Below are positions 11,671-23,654 of a stretch of 64,000 nucleotides of DNA, one piece after another (position 1 is the stretch's first letter; every line of letters starts with the position of its first letter). The notes under the pieces are model-generated. The model had not been told where the DNA came from, did not search any database, and worked only from the letters and a program-made list of their open reading frames with translations. A program made the translations under genes and the position numbers. The DNA is from Euphorbia lathyris (taxonomy: Eukaryota; Streptophyta; Magnoliopsida; Malpighiales; Euphorbiaceae): positions 12,128,501-12,192,500 of the forward strand of contig NC_088916.1 of NCBI RefSeq assembly GCF_963576675.1, written 5' to 3'.

Positions 11671-12141
11671 TACCAAACCACCAACAAATATTGTATCAAA
11701 ATTCACGATTAGGTCTCTTTCTTTTCTCCCTCTCATCAGCAATAGCATTATATATGTGTGCATTTTAGGTTCACATCCTCTCTTTATCATCTCCCTAAAA
11801 ACTTGTGTAGTAGCTTCACTTGCTCTTCTCAATTTCAATAGTCCTTTAATCAAACCATGGTATACACTTATATCTGGATTCTCAATCCCCTCCATTACTC
11901 TATATGATTCATTGACTCTCCCTCTTGATGCCCCAAAGTTAGGTTATCTGCTTTGATTTTTCTCTCGGGCATTTCGTCGAACACCATCTTTGCTTGCGCG
12001 ATTTTCCCCCTTTTTACACATCCAATTGATTACAAGCCTGTATGTAGATAGTCCCAAATCATCCATTCTGTTCACTCTCATTGTATGAAACACTTTCAAA
12101 GCTTCATCATACTCGTTTCTTTTGAAAAATGTCTCCATCAT
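11671..12141 (-). pseudogene. Pentatricopeptide repeat (PPR) protein fragment
   Basis: Two minus-strand pieces read as PPR repeats: one with YDEALKVFHTMR...STYRLVINWMCKKGE (12141-11944) and one with ENPDISVYHGLIKGLLKLRRASEA...FREMIKRGCEP (11895-11672). They are separated by frame breaks, and the second stops at the head of the SINE. PPR proteins are organellar RNA-binding factors of helical 35-aa repeats. Only about 150 residues remain here, so this is a dead fragment just downstream of the WD40 gene. Confidence 0.75.
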
Positions 12142-12282
12142 TGATAATCATTATATGATTGCAGTTCCCGAACAATGTTTTCTCCATGTAGCAGAACAAA
12201 ACCCGGATTAGCATCGATAACCACAGAAGAACATACCAGGCAGGCAGAGAGGAGACAGTTGAGAACTGGTCATCGAATAGTA

Positions 12283-15042
12283 CTATTTTCCGGCTAAAGG
12301 CAAGCCGTAATTATGGAAAGTTCTGATAGTTCCATCGAATCCTGCTGTAACAATGACAAGCCCCCAAGAATCTGGTAGAGAAGCATGTTTGGGCGATGTT
12401 GCAGAGCTTCTTCCTCTGAATGAGAAACAATTCCCAAGTCTCCTTGGGGATGCACATGAACTGTCCTCCATTTGCATTCTACCAGACCAAGGTATTGCAG
12501 CAGATATGCCTTCAAAGAAAAAATGCTCGCAAGATCTAACTGATTTTTTTCCGTGTTTAGATGATGGATCGTAATCCCAGAGATAAACACGGCAGTCTTC
12601 ACCAACTGATGCTATATGTCTCCCTGTTGAAGTAAAGCAAGCTGACATTTGACTCCCAGACTTGGTTAGACCTGCATCAATGGATGTATGTATCAAAACT
12701 CCAAGACACTAAATTATATAATATCGAGAAAAGCAGAGATAGAGGAAAGGAATTTCGAAATCCCCAAATCGTTAAGATCAAACGGGGTGTTTGTTAGGAG
12801 GGATATAGAAAGCGGGATGAGATAAAAAAAACACGAGATAAGTTATCCCGTATTTGTTTGGGAGATAGAAGAGTGAGACGGATGAGGTTATCCCTCACAT
12901 CCTATACCCGGGAGAGGGATAGTATAAGGATGTGAGATAAGCTCCTGCGATTTTAATATGATGGAAAAGTCCATCTTATCCCTCAAATTAATGTTATGTA
13001 GTTTAAATAAGGTTAAAATAGTAAAATATATTATTTTATACCCATCCCTATCTCATGTGCCAAACATTGAATAATAATTCTCGACTATCATATTTTTATC
13101 CTTATCCCAACCATTTATCCTTGTCCCTATGTCAACCTTTATCCCTATCCCTATCCCTATCCCAATAGAATACCAAACACCCCCGAAATTGTCTTACTTA
13201 TTCTCTCTATTTTATTTAGTTGTTAATGAAATTGGAATTACCCCATGTTAGGGTTTTATTTGCCTAAGAAACTTGGCTTGTGGTTGCATTGATTAGTTAC
13301 TTGGCAATGGATATTATCATTTGTGTTTTTTATTACATCTATCTACCTATATGTAAATGTAATATTTTACCTTTAAATTTCTGCACAACATCAAATCCAT
13401 CGAATATTCGAAGTCTCGAATCTTTAGAAGTGATCATAACTCTTCCAGGTATATCACCGGAAAACTGCACCAATGAAACAAATGTTAATGAATTATGAAC
13501 AAAACTAAGCTCATATTTTCTTCATTAATAAGAGTCTCAAGTGTCAAGTTTCAACCTGTATGCCTGTGATTCCCTTGCTTAAAGACTTTTTCCTACCAAC
13601 ACAAATCTCTGCTTCAAGCTCCATCTCATTTTCTAAAAGGGCACAAGTCAGTCCAATTTTACATATTATTTTAAAATGAGAGTCTTAAGTGAAAACACAA
13701 ATGGAACTATATATGTACCGGATGCTTTGTAGAAGCGGCAAGTACCTATAATTGAACCAACAACAAAGCCCTGTTTTCATTCAAAAATAGATTACTGTTA
13801 GTACATAAGTTAAGGTTGGGTTGGGTTGGGTGTGACAAAAAAGCAAAGAATACCATACCTTCCCATCTGGATTGTAACATACAGCAGTTGTTACATCTCT
13901 TGCATCAACCCAATCAACAACTCTCTTCTCATTCACTCCCCAAATTCGTACTTTTCCATCAATAGACCCACTAATGAAATAGTTTTCATCAATTGGATTG
14001 AATTGAATACATGTCACTGTTGCATTCAGAGAAAATACACATAAAAATTGCTTACTTTGCAATAAGATCAAAGAATATTAGCAGTGAAAAAGGAAAGTGG
14101 CTGGTTATCATATTTACCATAATCCCTATGCTGGAAAACATTTATACAATACTTGTATCCAACTTGCCACAGACGGACAGTTTTATCCTTAGAAGCAGAA
14201 AGAAGACACTGCAAAATGATTTTTCAATATAAGTTACAAATCAATTGCTATAGAATCATGTAGAGATATATAGATATTTAGAAGGAACAACTCACATTGG
14301 AATTCGACCATGCTAAGTCCAGAATGTCATTGCCATGACCACGAAATTCATGTATTGGTAGGTCTTCAATCTGAAAAATCTTCTCAGGAATGATAACTGA
14401 TGCATGCATATTCTTTTTTCTCCAAAAGCTCAGCTTGCCTTCTTTCAAATTTCCTTCTAAAGGAAACGACTCATGAGGGGCATCTACTGATGTAACATGC
14501 CATATACGTACAACCCCATCTTCACCACCAGTTGCCAAGTACTCTCCATCTGGACTGAACTTCACACTCGAGATAGCGCCTCTGTGAGCCTTAAGCTCTT
14601 GTCTCATATACACACCTGTAAATTCCTTACACACCTTCTTCTTCTGTTTCACCTGCACTGCTCCAAGTTCTGACTTTGATACCACAGATGGGTGATGCTT
14701 CTTCTTAGGTAAGAAAAACTTGCACCAACTCTTGATTTTGTGCTTTCCTTCATTCAAAGTTTTAGATGCTTCAGATTGAGAATCTACAATTGGTCTCTCT
14801 TCAAGCTCTGCATCATAGCAGACCAAATTCCCCTCTTCACCGTTTGATATAACCCCATCACACTCAGAAATCTTGTCCAATTCAGTAATCTCATCACTCT
14901 TAGCCAAACCCATTTTAGATAGAAAACTTTCTCGTCTCTCCTTCACACTTTGAGGCTCACTCAACCCAATTTCAAACTCCGAATCAAAGCATTCAACACA
15001 ATCAAAGAACAAATCACCATCTAGCATGTAAGAACTCATCAT
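12283..15042 (-). CDS. WDR44-like WD40-repeat protein, 7 exons
   Basis: Exons on the minus strand are 15042-14296, 14208-14118, 14016-13859, 13770-13719, 13632-13556, 13464-13371 and 12671-12283. They total 1,608 nt (535 aa plus stop) with GT-AG junctions and closing phases. The N-terminal 150 residues are acidic and lysine-rich. WD40 blades then follow, visible as [20 protein letters not shown]...[80 protein letters not shown] and [14 protein letters not shown]. Plant relatives are annotated as WD repeat-containing protein 44-like; animal WDR44 is a Rab11 effector, but that role is not established in plants. It probably acts as a protein-interaction scaffold. The start has two adjacent Met codons. 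A TATA box lies 70 bp upstream, and the last intron contains a MITE. Confidence 0.92.
12783..13185. mobile_element. MITE in the last intron of the WD40 gene
   Basis: The left end CGGGGTGTTTG and the right end CAAACACCCCCG form an inverted repeat. The interior is rich in GGGATA and TATCCC words, including CCCTAT repeats at 13141-13163. No unambiguous target duplication was found, so the superfamily is uncertain (Tourist or hAT). Confidence 0.6.
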
Positions 15043-15111
15043 GTCTTACAAATTTAAAAAATTGTAAGTCCACAACAAAGAGAGAAGAGAATAAATAATA
15101 GTGTTTTCTTG

Positions 15112-15119
15112 TATTTATA
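15112..15119 (-). promoter_or_regulatory. TATA box of the WD40 gene
   Basis: Minus-strand TATAAATA, 70 bp upstream of the first ATG and followed by a CT-rich leader, as expected for a plant Pol II promoter. Transcription would start near 15085. Confidence 0.6.
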
Positions 15120-15144
15120 ATAGTGGAAATATACTTTCAAAAAA

Positions 15145-15550
15145 ATAGTGGAAATATAGACCGTAAATTGAGCTAATTTCAATAGATTTTCCTAATAGTA
15201 AATTAGGAATTTTCTCATTGTTTTCCTTATTAGTTCACATCTATTTTAAATCCCTATAATAAATTATGTCTTTCCTTTAAAAAAAAAATTCCACATAGTG
15301 GAAATATAGACTATAAATTGAGCTAATTTCCTTATTATTTTCCTTATTAGTTCACATATATTTTAAATCCCTATAATAAATTATGTCTTTCCTTAAAAAA
15401 AAAAATTCCAGATAGTGGAAATATAGACTATAAATTGAGCTAATTTCGAATTAATTATCCTAATTTACTGTAAATTAGGAACTTCCTTATTATTTTCCTT
15501 ATTAGTTCACATATATTTTAAATCCCTATAAATTAAGTTATGTTTTTCCC
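15145..15550. repeat. Three imperfect tandem copies of a 115-150-bp unit
   Basis: Each copy starts with ATAGTGGAAATATAGAC (near 15145, 15295 and 15411) and ends with a TCCCTATAA/TTATGT stretch and a poly-A/T run. Spacing varies because two copies carry an extra AATTAGGAA-containing segment. The array lies directly upstream of the WD40 gene promoter. Confidence 0.8.
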
Positions 15551-15673
15551 TATACTAAACAAGTTAATAAATTTACATTTATTGACTATTTACATGTAGT
15601 CTCTATCAACTATTCACATTTATTTGCACTTTAACATATCTAAACTAAATTGGTTTTCATGTAATTTTTTTTA

Positions 15674-16218
15674 GAGATACGGTGAAAAACTACCCCTAAC
15701 GTTTGCATGCATGAGCAATTTTACTTTTAATGTCTAAAATAATGAAATTTTACCATAACATTGACAGCCAAGAGCAATTTTACCTCTAACATTGACGAGT
15801 TAGGTCGATTTTAGATATTATTATAAAACATAGACATTTTGTTCCTTATTCTGCACCAATTACACGTTAGTTGATTCTAAAAAAAATTAAATATTTTTAT
15901 GATTTAATAATAGAATTATAGATTGATATTTTTAAATTCGGTAAAATATTTAAATTTTTTTGTCCAACTTGTACAAAATAGATTATTTTTTAAAAAATAA
16001 TTAAAATCTTTTCATGTTTAATCATATGTTTGTGATCTGTTACTAACGAGCGACAAAATGACACACATGTGAAGTGTAGTGACAAGATTCATGACCGATA
16101 AGACAATTTGATGAATTATTTTTTAAATTGATCCAACTTGTAATTACTCTTGACTGTCAATGTTAAGAATAAAGTTGTTCCTAACTGTAAACGTTATGGA
16201 TAATTTGTAGCTTATCCC
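15674..16218. mobile_element. Long-TIR MITE, same family as 41657-42233 but inverted
   Basis: The two ends are imperfect inverted copies: GGTGAAAAACTACCCCTAACG at the left, and the reverse complement of a right end finishing in CTTATCCC. Internal words such as GAGCAATTTTAC and ATTCATGACCGA reappear, inverted, in the element at 41657-42233. Flanking duplications were not recognised. Confidence 0.65.
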
Positions 16219-16648
16219 ATTTTTTTTTTTATACAAATGACAAAATAATAAATGTAAAATTATGAAACGACTAATTAAGAGTACCAAATAGAGTACCATT
16301 TGTTAATTATTTATATATGTAAGTTTATATTTGAATATTAATGTTGGACACAATTTGTATTTGAATGTGTCACTATTAGGGGTGGCAACGGTGCGGGGGC
16401 GGGGACGGGTATCCATTTACCGCTCCGTCTCCAAATATTTACGGGATGGTTTTGGGGAATCCCTATTAAATGATTTGGGGATTTTTTCATCCTCATCCCT
16501 TCCCATACGATTTCGGAGAATCCCCATACCTAATAAATTAATAATATTTATTTTTATATATTATAATATTTTCTAAAAATAACCAAAAGCATATAATATT
16601 GTACTTGTTACATTACAGAGTAACCAGCAAACTAGTTACAGATAATGT

Positions 16649-16907
16649 TGTTGAATGTATAGTTTGATATATGGAAGATTATGGAGATAGAGAGAGATAA
16701 GTAATAACACAATTAATGGTTTGAATCACCTTAGTGATTATGGCTCAGAGGCCTTGTATTTATAGTGAGCCAATAGTAGTTTGTATAGGAATACAATACA
16801 CAAGTATAATCGTATTAGAACTCTACCTAGCTAGGGTTATAGACAGATTGAAACTCTAACTAGATAAGAATCTATTTACAGATATAATAGGAACATTATC
16901 TCTAACA
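16649..16907 (-). repeat. 3' LTR of the copia element
   Basis: A 259-bp TG...CA repeat, preceded on its own strand by a polypurine tract (GGCTTGAGGGGGGG) at 16921-16908. The RNase H frame ends just inside it, at 16902. Confidence 0.95.
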
Positions 16908-19900
16908 CCCCCCCTCAAGCCGATGGCGGGCACGAACAAAGAGGCGGGAGCATAACATCGTGAAGCGAGCCGGAGCTAGTAGCTTGGTGAGTATGTCTGC
17001 AACCTGATCATCGGTGGGAATGAATCTGACACTGAGAAAACCTTTGTGAACTTGTTCAAGAACAAAATGATAATCTAGCTCAATGTGCTTCGTACGGGCA
17101 TGAAAGACTGGATTGGAGGTGAGATAAATTGCTCCAACATTGTCACACCATAGCTGAACCGGGGTGGGTAAGGGAAATCCAAGATCCGAGAGAAGAGATT
17201 TGAGCCATAGAAGTTCTGCTGTGGCATTTGCCACTGCCTTGTATTCATTTTCTGTTGAGGATCTGGCTATTATGGGTTGCTTGCGGGTCTGCCATGATAC
17301 AATGCTGGATCCAAGGTAGACACAAAAGGCACCCATGGATCGTCGATCATCAGGGCACCCACCCCAATCACTATCTGAGTAACAATGGATGTGCTGTATC
17401 GGTTGGACGGACATGACTATGCCAAAGTCTGATGTACCCTGAATATAGCATAAGACCCTCTTAACTCCTTTCCAGTGCTCATCAGTCGGACAGTGCAGAA
17501 ACTGACATAATTTGTTAACTGCAAATGCAATGTCAGGATGAGTGAATGTTAGATATTGAAGTGCTCCCACAATGCTTCGATATTCATCTCCAGAGGTTAA
17601 GCTGGTGCCTAGCTCCTTTGAAAGTGTTGGCGTGGTGGCCATGGGCGTTAGTGTGGGCTTGGAGTCAATCATCTTTACTCTGTCTAGGATGTCAGCCACA
17701 TACTTGGCCTGACACATGTGAATGCCATCTTTCTCATATTTGATCTCAATGCCGAGAAAGTATTATGCCTTGCCAAGGTTGCGAATGGGAAACCTATGTT
17801 CAATGGCTGCAATGGTGTTGGTGATGTGTGCAGGGTGGTTGCCTGTTATGAGTATATCATCAATATAGCACAAAATGTAAGTCTTTTCAGTGTCGGTGCG
17901 TCTGATGAACAGAGAGTTGTCAGCCTGTGACATTTTGTACCCAAAGGAGAGGAGGAATGTTCGAAGGCGTGTGAACCATTCTCGTGGTGCTTGCTTTAAT
18001 CCATAAAGACTCTTTTTGAGAAGACAGACATGATCTGGCCGGTCACTATCCCGAAAACCATGCGGTTGTTCCATATATATTGTCTCTGATAAGTTTCCAT
18101 GAAGAAATGCATTAGAGACATCCAGTTGATTGATGAACCAGTTGTTTGCTGCTGCAATGGCAAAGACAGACCTAATGGTTGTAGCTTTGATTACTGAACT
18201 GAATTTTTCTTTGTAGTCAATCCCAGCTTTTTGAGTGAATCCCCTTGCTACCAACCGGGCTTTGTGACGATCTATGGTTCCATCAGACTTCTTCTTTGTA
18301 CAAAAGAGCCACCTGGAGGTGATGACATGCTGATCATATGGTCTCGGTACAAGTTGCCAGGTGCCATTGTCTAGAAGAGCTTGAATCTCTGCAGACATTG
18401 TTGTACGCCATTCAGGTTGTTTGTTGGCTTTACTGAAGCATGTGGGATCCACTGTGCCATTTGGATGTGTAGCTAAAAGTCCCTCAAACCGTCCTCTTGA
18501 GTGAAGAGACGATTATCGAAGCTGCATATAATGTTGACGTGGACCAATTAGCGGTGCATTGCAAGGTCTAGGCCTTGCAGTTGGAACAGGAGTAGGTGGT
18601 GCAGTTTCAGGAGGAGGAGACTCTGTTTGTGGCAAGATGTTCTCTTCATGAGGTACTGCATTTTGTACTTCCGGTGTGGTGATGTTCACAGCATCAACTT
18701 GTGTGCTAGGATCATTCTGAGCAACAGGTGTTGATGCAGTAGTGACCACTGGTGACAAACATTGATGTGGAGCTAGTGGAGCAGTGTTTGTGGCTTCAGA
18801 GTCAGGGGGGTAATTGGGGTACCAGGATGGGGTCCAGAGTGGACAGGTGTGTTGGGTTGGGAGCATGGAACTAAGTTAGAAGTAGACAATATAGGATTGG
18901 GATTAGAGAAATTACCTGGATACGGGCCGAGTAAAGATGGTAGTTGACACGATGTGCTTACCCCCGAGTTGCTAGATGAAGGTGATGATGCAGTGACTGC
19001 AGATGCAGGAAATACTTCTTCATTGTGCTGCACAAATTTGCAGATGTATATGCGTCCGGTGGCATACTCAAGACAAATATCCCTAGAGTGATTTTCTGAT
19101 GGACCAATGTAGACACATAGCTTGGAACGAAAATCAAATTTGTGCTGGTTGTATGGATGAAGAAGAGGATAGATACCACTGCCAAAGATGCGTAATGCCT
19201 TATAGGCAGGCTGTTTCTTGTAGAACAAGAAATAGGGTGAATTATTGTTCAGTATTTTGGTGGGTAAGTAGTTGATTAGCCTAATGCTGTGTATCATGGC
19301 ATAGTTCCAGAATTTGAGAGGTAAAGCTGCATTGGCTAACAAAGTAAGGCAGGTGTCAACGACATGTCTAATTTTTCTCTCAGCTATACCATTTTGTGCA
19401 TGAGTGTGAGGGCATGCAATTTTGTGTATAATGCCATGCCGTTTGAAAAAAGGTTGTAGTTTTTGGAACTCTCCCACAAGATCTGAGTAAATATTCTTAA
19501 CCCTTGCACTATACTGATTAGAGATCATGGCATAAAAATCACAGAAGGTTGAAAAAACATCACTCTTATTCTTTAAACAGAAAACCCATCCAAATCTAGT
19601 GAATTCATCAATGATTATTAAAAAATAACGGTGACCAAGATAAGAAACAACTGGAGCTGGCCCCCAAACATCCAGATGTAAGTTCTAAAAAATAAATGTG
19701 CTAGAGCGACTAATAGAGGGTAAAGGGCTTCTAGCAAGCTTGCCCAATGGACAAAAAGAACAATTGCTAACTGATTTTGAAGAGGATAGATTGTTTCCTT
19801 TGAGAACTGAGCTGACTGTCTGATTCTGACAATGTCCAAGCCGTGCATGCCACCTTTTAAAAGACACATTCTCTCCAACTAGCGTCTCCTTCAGGGTGGG

Positions 19901-22360
19901 TGTAAGCACATATAGCCCATCTTTACTCTGGCCCCATAACAGGATTTCCCCAGTTGTTTGGTCCTTCACAAGAAAATGGTTAGGCCAAAATTCAAAGAAA
20001 CATGAGTTGTCACGGGTAAATTTTTGAACAGATAGTAAAGATTTGGTAAGCTTAGGAACAAGTAGGGCATCATTAATTTTCAAATTATTTATATTTGAAT
20101 TTCCAAAGTGAGAAATTTGCAAACCTTGACCATTGCCAAACTGAACTGTATCATATCCTAGATATGGCTGCATTTGATGAAGTTGAGTCGGATTTGCCGT
20201 CATGTGATTAGTTGCTCCTGTGTCTGGATACCACGGCTGATTAGGACCCATGAATGGATTTGGTGGTTGTTACCATGCCATGTGCGCTTGTGGTCCAGGA
20301 TTGTAGTGTGCCCTTAAATTGTTCTTTGGTCTTTTGCACTTATCAGCCCAGTGACTTGGATCACCACAATTGTAGCACTTGCCACTTCTTCTCTTCTTTG
20401 GATTCTGTTTCTTTGCTTGATTTGTTTCCATGGTGGACACATTGGCCTCTCGATGTGTTGATACACCATCGGTTTGAAGCAGAGTTGTCTTTCTGGTTGA
20501 TTGAATCATGCCCTCAACTGTTTTCAAACTGTGCAAAATCTCTTGATAATTGATGTTTATACCGCGCTGAGTTACAAGATTCTGGACAGTGGAGCGATAC
20601 TCTTCTCCAAAACCCTTATAAAGAACTGACAGTAGTAGATGTCGAGGGTAAGGATTCCCTGAGGCAGCCAGATCATCAAGGATGGACTTCACTTTTTGCA
20701 TATACGCAGTGACTGACATTCCCCCTTGCTCAAGCTTATGCAGTTCGACTCCCATCTGAAACTGCTTGATGCTTGTAATAAGCCCGTAGGCATCCTCTAA
20801 AGCTAGCCAAATATCATGTGAGTATTTGAGATATGCAATCTCAGAAAACACCTCTTCGGTGATGGAATTTAGGAGCAAAGTCCTAACCACATTTTCTACA
20901 TCATCCCATTGAATAAAAGATGGATTTATGATTAAATCTGCAGCTGATGTCACAAAACCTGTTCTATGAATAAATTTGGGTGGAGGTGGTGTTGAACTAA
21001 GAATGTGGGAAAGAAGATGATAGGTTTGAAGGGTAGATTCCATGGACATTCTCCATGCTTTATAGTTGTGCGGGGTTAATTTGATGTTAATGTTGATATT
21101 TGTGGGTGGTTGTCTTAGTTGTTCAACATGAGTGGAGATAGGTTCTGGATGGACAGGATTGTTTGTAGTATGAGGGATGGAGGAGGAAATAAAATTGTGT
21201 CTAACATTGTTTGACGGTGCATCAACAGTATTGTGAAACGAATTTGAGAAGAAAGATGGTGAGGGATCATGGGTTAATTGAGTATTGTAACAAAACGGTG
21301 AAGTATTAGATTCAGAAATAACCTGATGTTTGTTACTGGCTTCAGCTGCCTCATATGCTGCTAGGGCAGCAAGAACTGATGGAGAAAATAGAGTTGGAGG
21401 AGTCGAGGATTGTTGCGATTGAATAGATGGCTGCTGAACCGGAAGTTGTTGATTTCGTGAAGGCAGAACGGCCGCCTGATATGCCGCAATTGCGGCTAGC
21501 ACCGCAGCGTTAGCGGCGGACGTTGTCGGTGTTGGTAGCATCGCGGTTTGCACAAACCGCTGATTATGAGCTGCTGTCACTAAAGATTCTTGCGCGAGTT
21601 GTACAGGAGCCGTGGAAGGGAGATGGCTCACGGGTTGGACAGGAGCCGAGATTGTCGTTGGGAGCGCAGACGGCACGCGGGCGCTGGCCACTTGAAACGC
21701 CAGAAGTGCGGCTTGGACCTCCGGAGAGAGCGAATCCACAGCGGCTGCCATGGTGGGATTTTGCGTGATCTGCGCAGATGGAGCAGCAGCTGCGGTCGTC
21801 GGAGGAACATTGGTGGGCGCGTGGGCGCTGGCCGCCTGATATGCGAGGAGTGCAGCTTGTACCTCCGGAGGCAGCGAGTTCGTAGCGGCTGCCACGGTTG
21901 GGATTTGCGCAATCTGCGCAGACGAAGCAGGAGCCGCAGTCGTCGGGGGAGCCGTAGTGGGCGGGCGGGCGCTGGCCGCCAGGTACGCTTGGAGTGTGGC
22001 GCGGACTTCCTGAGGGAAGTAATCTCCCACCGTCTGCTGTTGCGATGGAACTGTCGCGGCGGGTTTGGCGGCGGTTGCGGCTAGGAAGTCGGATTCTCCG
22101 GTGACGAAGGGTGAGGTGAACCGCCATCCCGAAGATGCAAATGAGCCTCCGAAGGCGTCGTCCGTGTTCTGAGCGGCTGCGGATGTTGTAGCGGCGGTAG
22201 GTGCGATGGTTACGGCAGCCACACCGGTGGCGGCGGCGGCGGACGCAGCAGCATTTGCGGCGGTGGTGGCGGCGACGGCAGTTTTGTATTGAGAATAGGT
22301 TGGTGATTGAGGATGATCAGAGGATTCGGAAGATGCGAAAGTTGATACTACTGATACCAT
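16902..22360 (-). pseudogene. copia gag-pol polyprotein, disabled by stops and one frameshift
   Basis: Reading starts at the ATG at 22360-22358. Gag has an Ala-rich N-terminus with five repeated segments, a UBN2-type capsid region, and a CCHC knuckle (CYNCGDPSHWADKC). An in-frame stop at 20270-20272 precedes the protease motif PDTGATNH. The pre-integrase finger, integrase core, RT (with CYIDDILITG) and RNase H (RSSTENEY, then ADILTK) follow in order. Further in-frame stops occur at 19685, 18513 and 17763, and a frameshift lies near 18770-18870 between integrase and the Pro-rich linker. All domains are otherwise well preserved, consistent with the young LTRs. The copy cannot make a full polyprotein, but its LTRs and gag could still be expressed. 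Confidence 0.92.
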
Positions 22361-22618
22361 GTTGAATGTATAGTTTGATATATGGAAGATTATGGAGATA
22401 GAGAGAGATAAGTAATAACACAATTAATGGTTTGAATCACCTTAGTGATTATGGCTCAGAGGCCTTGTATTTATAGTGAGCCAATAGTAGTTTGTATAGG
22501 AATATAATACACAGGTATAATCGTATTAGAACTCTACCTAGCTAGAGTTATAGACAGATTGAAACTCTAACTAGATAAGAATCTATTTACAGAGATAATA
22601 GGAACATTATCTCTAACA
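22360..22618 (-). repeat. 5' LTR of the copia element
   Basis: A 259-bp copy carrying the active promoter position. Its final A supplies the first base of the gag ATG, and the next bases are the initiator-Met tRNA primer-binding site (22359-22348). Confidence 0.95.
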
Positions 22619-22930
22619 AATGTAACCATCAGCAATTGCTGGTTATATTGCCCTATATATATAAATTCAATATGATACATTGACATAAAAATAATGGTTA
22701 GAAATTAAAATTAATAATTTTATTCGGGGATCTTCACGGGAATTTTTCAGGGATCCCCATGGGAATTTACACGTAACGGGGCGGGGATCCCCACGGGACG
22801 GATAGAGCAATCCCCATCCCCATTTTGGTTTCGATGAAAAAAAATTCCTCGTCCCCATCCCCAATTTTTACGGTTCGGATACCCGCGGTTTTCGAATAAT
22901 CCACTCCCCATTGCCACCCCTAGTCACTAT

Positions 22931-23650
22931 CAACCTTAAATATTATGTGTAAAACAACAAATAAAATAGTAAGTCCATACTCAAAGTAAGCTAAAAATAT
23001 GTGAGAATAAATTGGTTGTGGTGTATATATTTTATTCAAATTAAGGATAATATATGCATTAAAGTGACAGATTCAGGATTCAGTTTCTCTTATGATTTAT
23101 TTATGGGTGCTAAATTCATATTTTTTTGTGTTTTTACATAAAAAAATTAAAAATCCCCACAATTTCTATACAATTTTTAGCATTTTCTAGCACTAGTAGG
23201 TGATGCTCAAGCCCCCTAAACCCCCATTCTGTCCATGCCACTTTCTCTAATGAATGTGTTATACTTTTTAATGGTGGGCTTTCCATATTTTGATAATAGG
23301 ACTATTACATGAAAATCACATTGGGTATAAAAATTACAATTACATCATATTACAAACTTAATTCTAAATATGTCAGTATTTTTTATATTTCACAAAATAA
23401 GTATGACTTTATACTCTCATTTCTAAATTTTAGACTCCAATACATAAATTCTAACCCTAAAAAATATATCATAGACTCGTAATTTATAAATTTTAGTCCT
23501 TAAAATATATTAAAAATGATGAGTTTCGTAGTTTGACATCATTTTGTTGGGGGTAATTTAATTTTTATATTTTTAGCATAGGTTATAATTTTAATCTATT
23601 GTTATTTTTATTTAATTAAATTTATCTCTCAACAAAATAAAAATGTGATA
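22931..23650. other. AT-rich spacer, nothing recognised
   Basis: No open frame, terminal repeat or RNA-gene signature was recognised in this stretch between the hAT element and the next MITE. Confidence 0.5.
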
Positions 23651-23654
23651 AAAA

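Larger units (their letters stand above)
16649..22618 (-). mobile_element. Full-length Ty1-copia retrotransposon, 5,970 bp
   Basis: Two 259-bp LTRs (16649-16907 and 22360-22618) begin TGTTG and end AACA. They differ at four positions (about 98.5% identity), implying a fairly recent insertion. The 5-bp duplication AATGT is at 16644-16648 and 22619-22623. On the minus strand the primer-binding site starts TGGTATCAG at 22359 and the polypurine tract is at 16921-16908. A TATA motif (CTATAAATA) sits in each LTR, near 22476-22468 in the promoter-bearing one. Domain order gag, protease, integrase, RT, RNase H places it in Ty1-copia. Confidence 0.95.
16377..22922. mobile_element. hAT-family element interrupted by a copia retrotransposon
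   Basis: The termini are TAGGGGTGGCAA and TTGCCACCCCTA, a perfect 12-bp inverted repeat, flanked by the 8-bp duplication GTCACTAT at 16369-16376 and 22923-22930. This is diagnostic of hAT. Without the nested copia element only about 570 bp remain, rich in GGGGATCCCC-like words and lacking any transposase. It is therefore a non-autonomous hAT MITE of the GGGTGGCAA type. Confidence 0.9.

Noticed and set aside
13141..13163. CCCTAT repeats resembling telomeric DNA
   Set aside because: The unit is not the plant telomere unit CCCTAAA, it is short, and it lies inside a MITE.
21523..22127. Long open frames overlapping copia gag, on both strands
   Set aside because: They are shadows of GC-rich Ala codon repeats; the gag frame explains the sequence.
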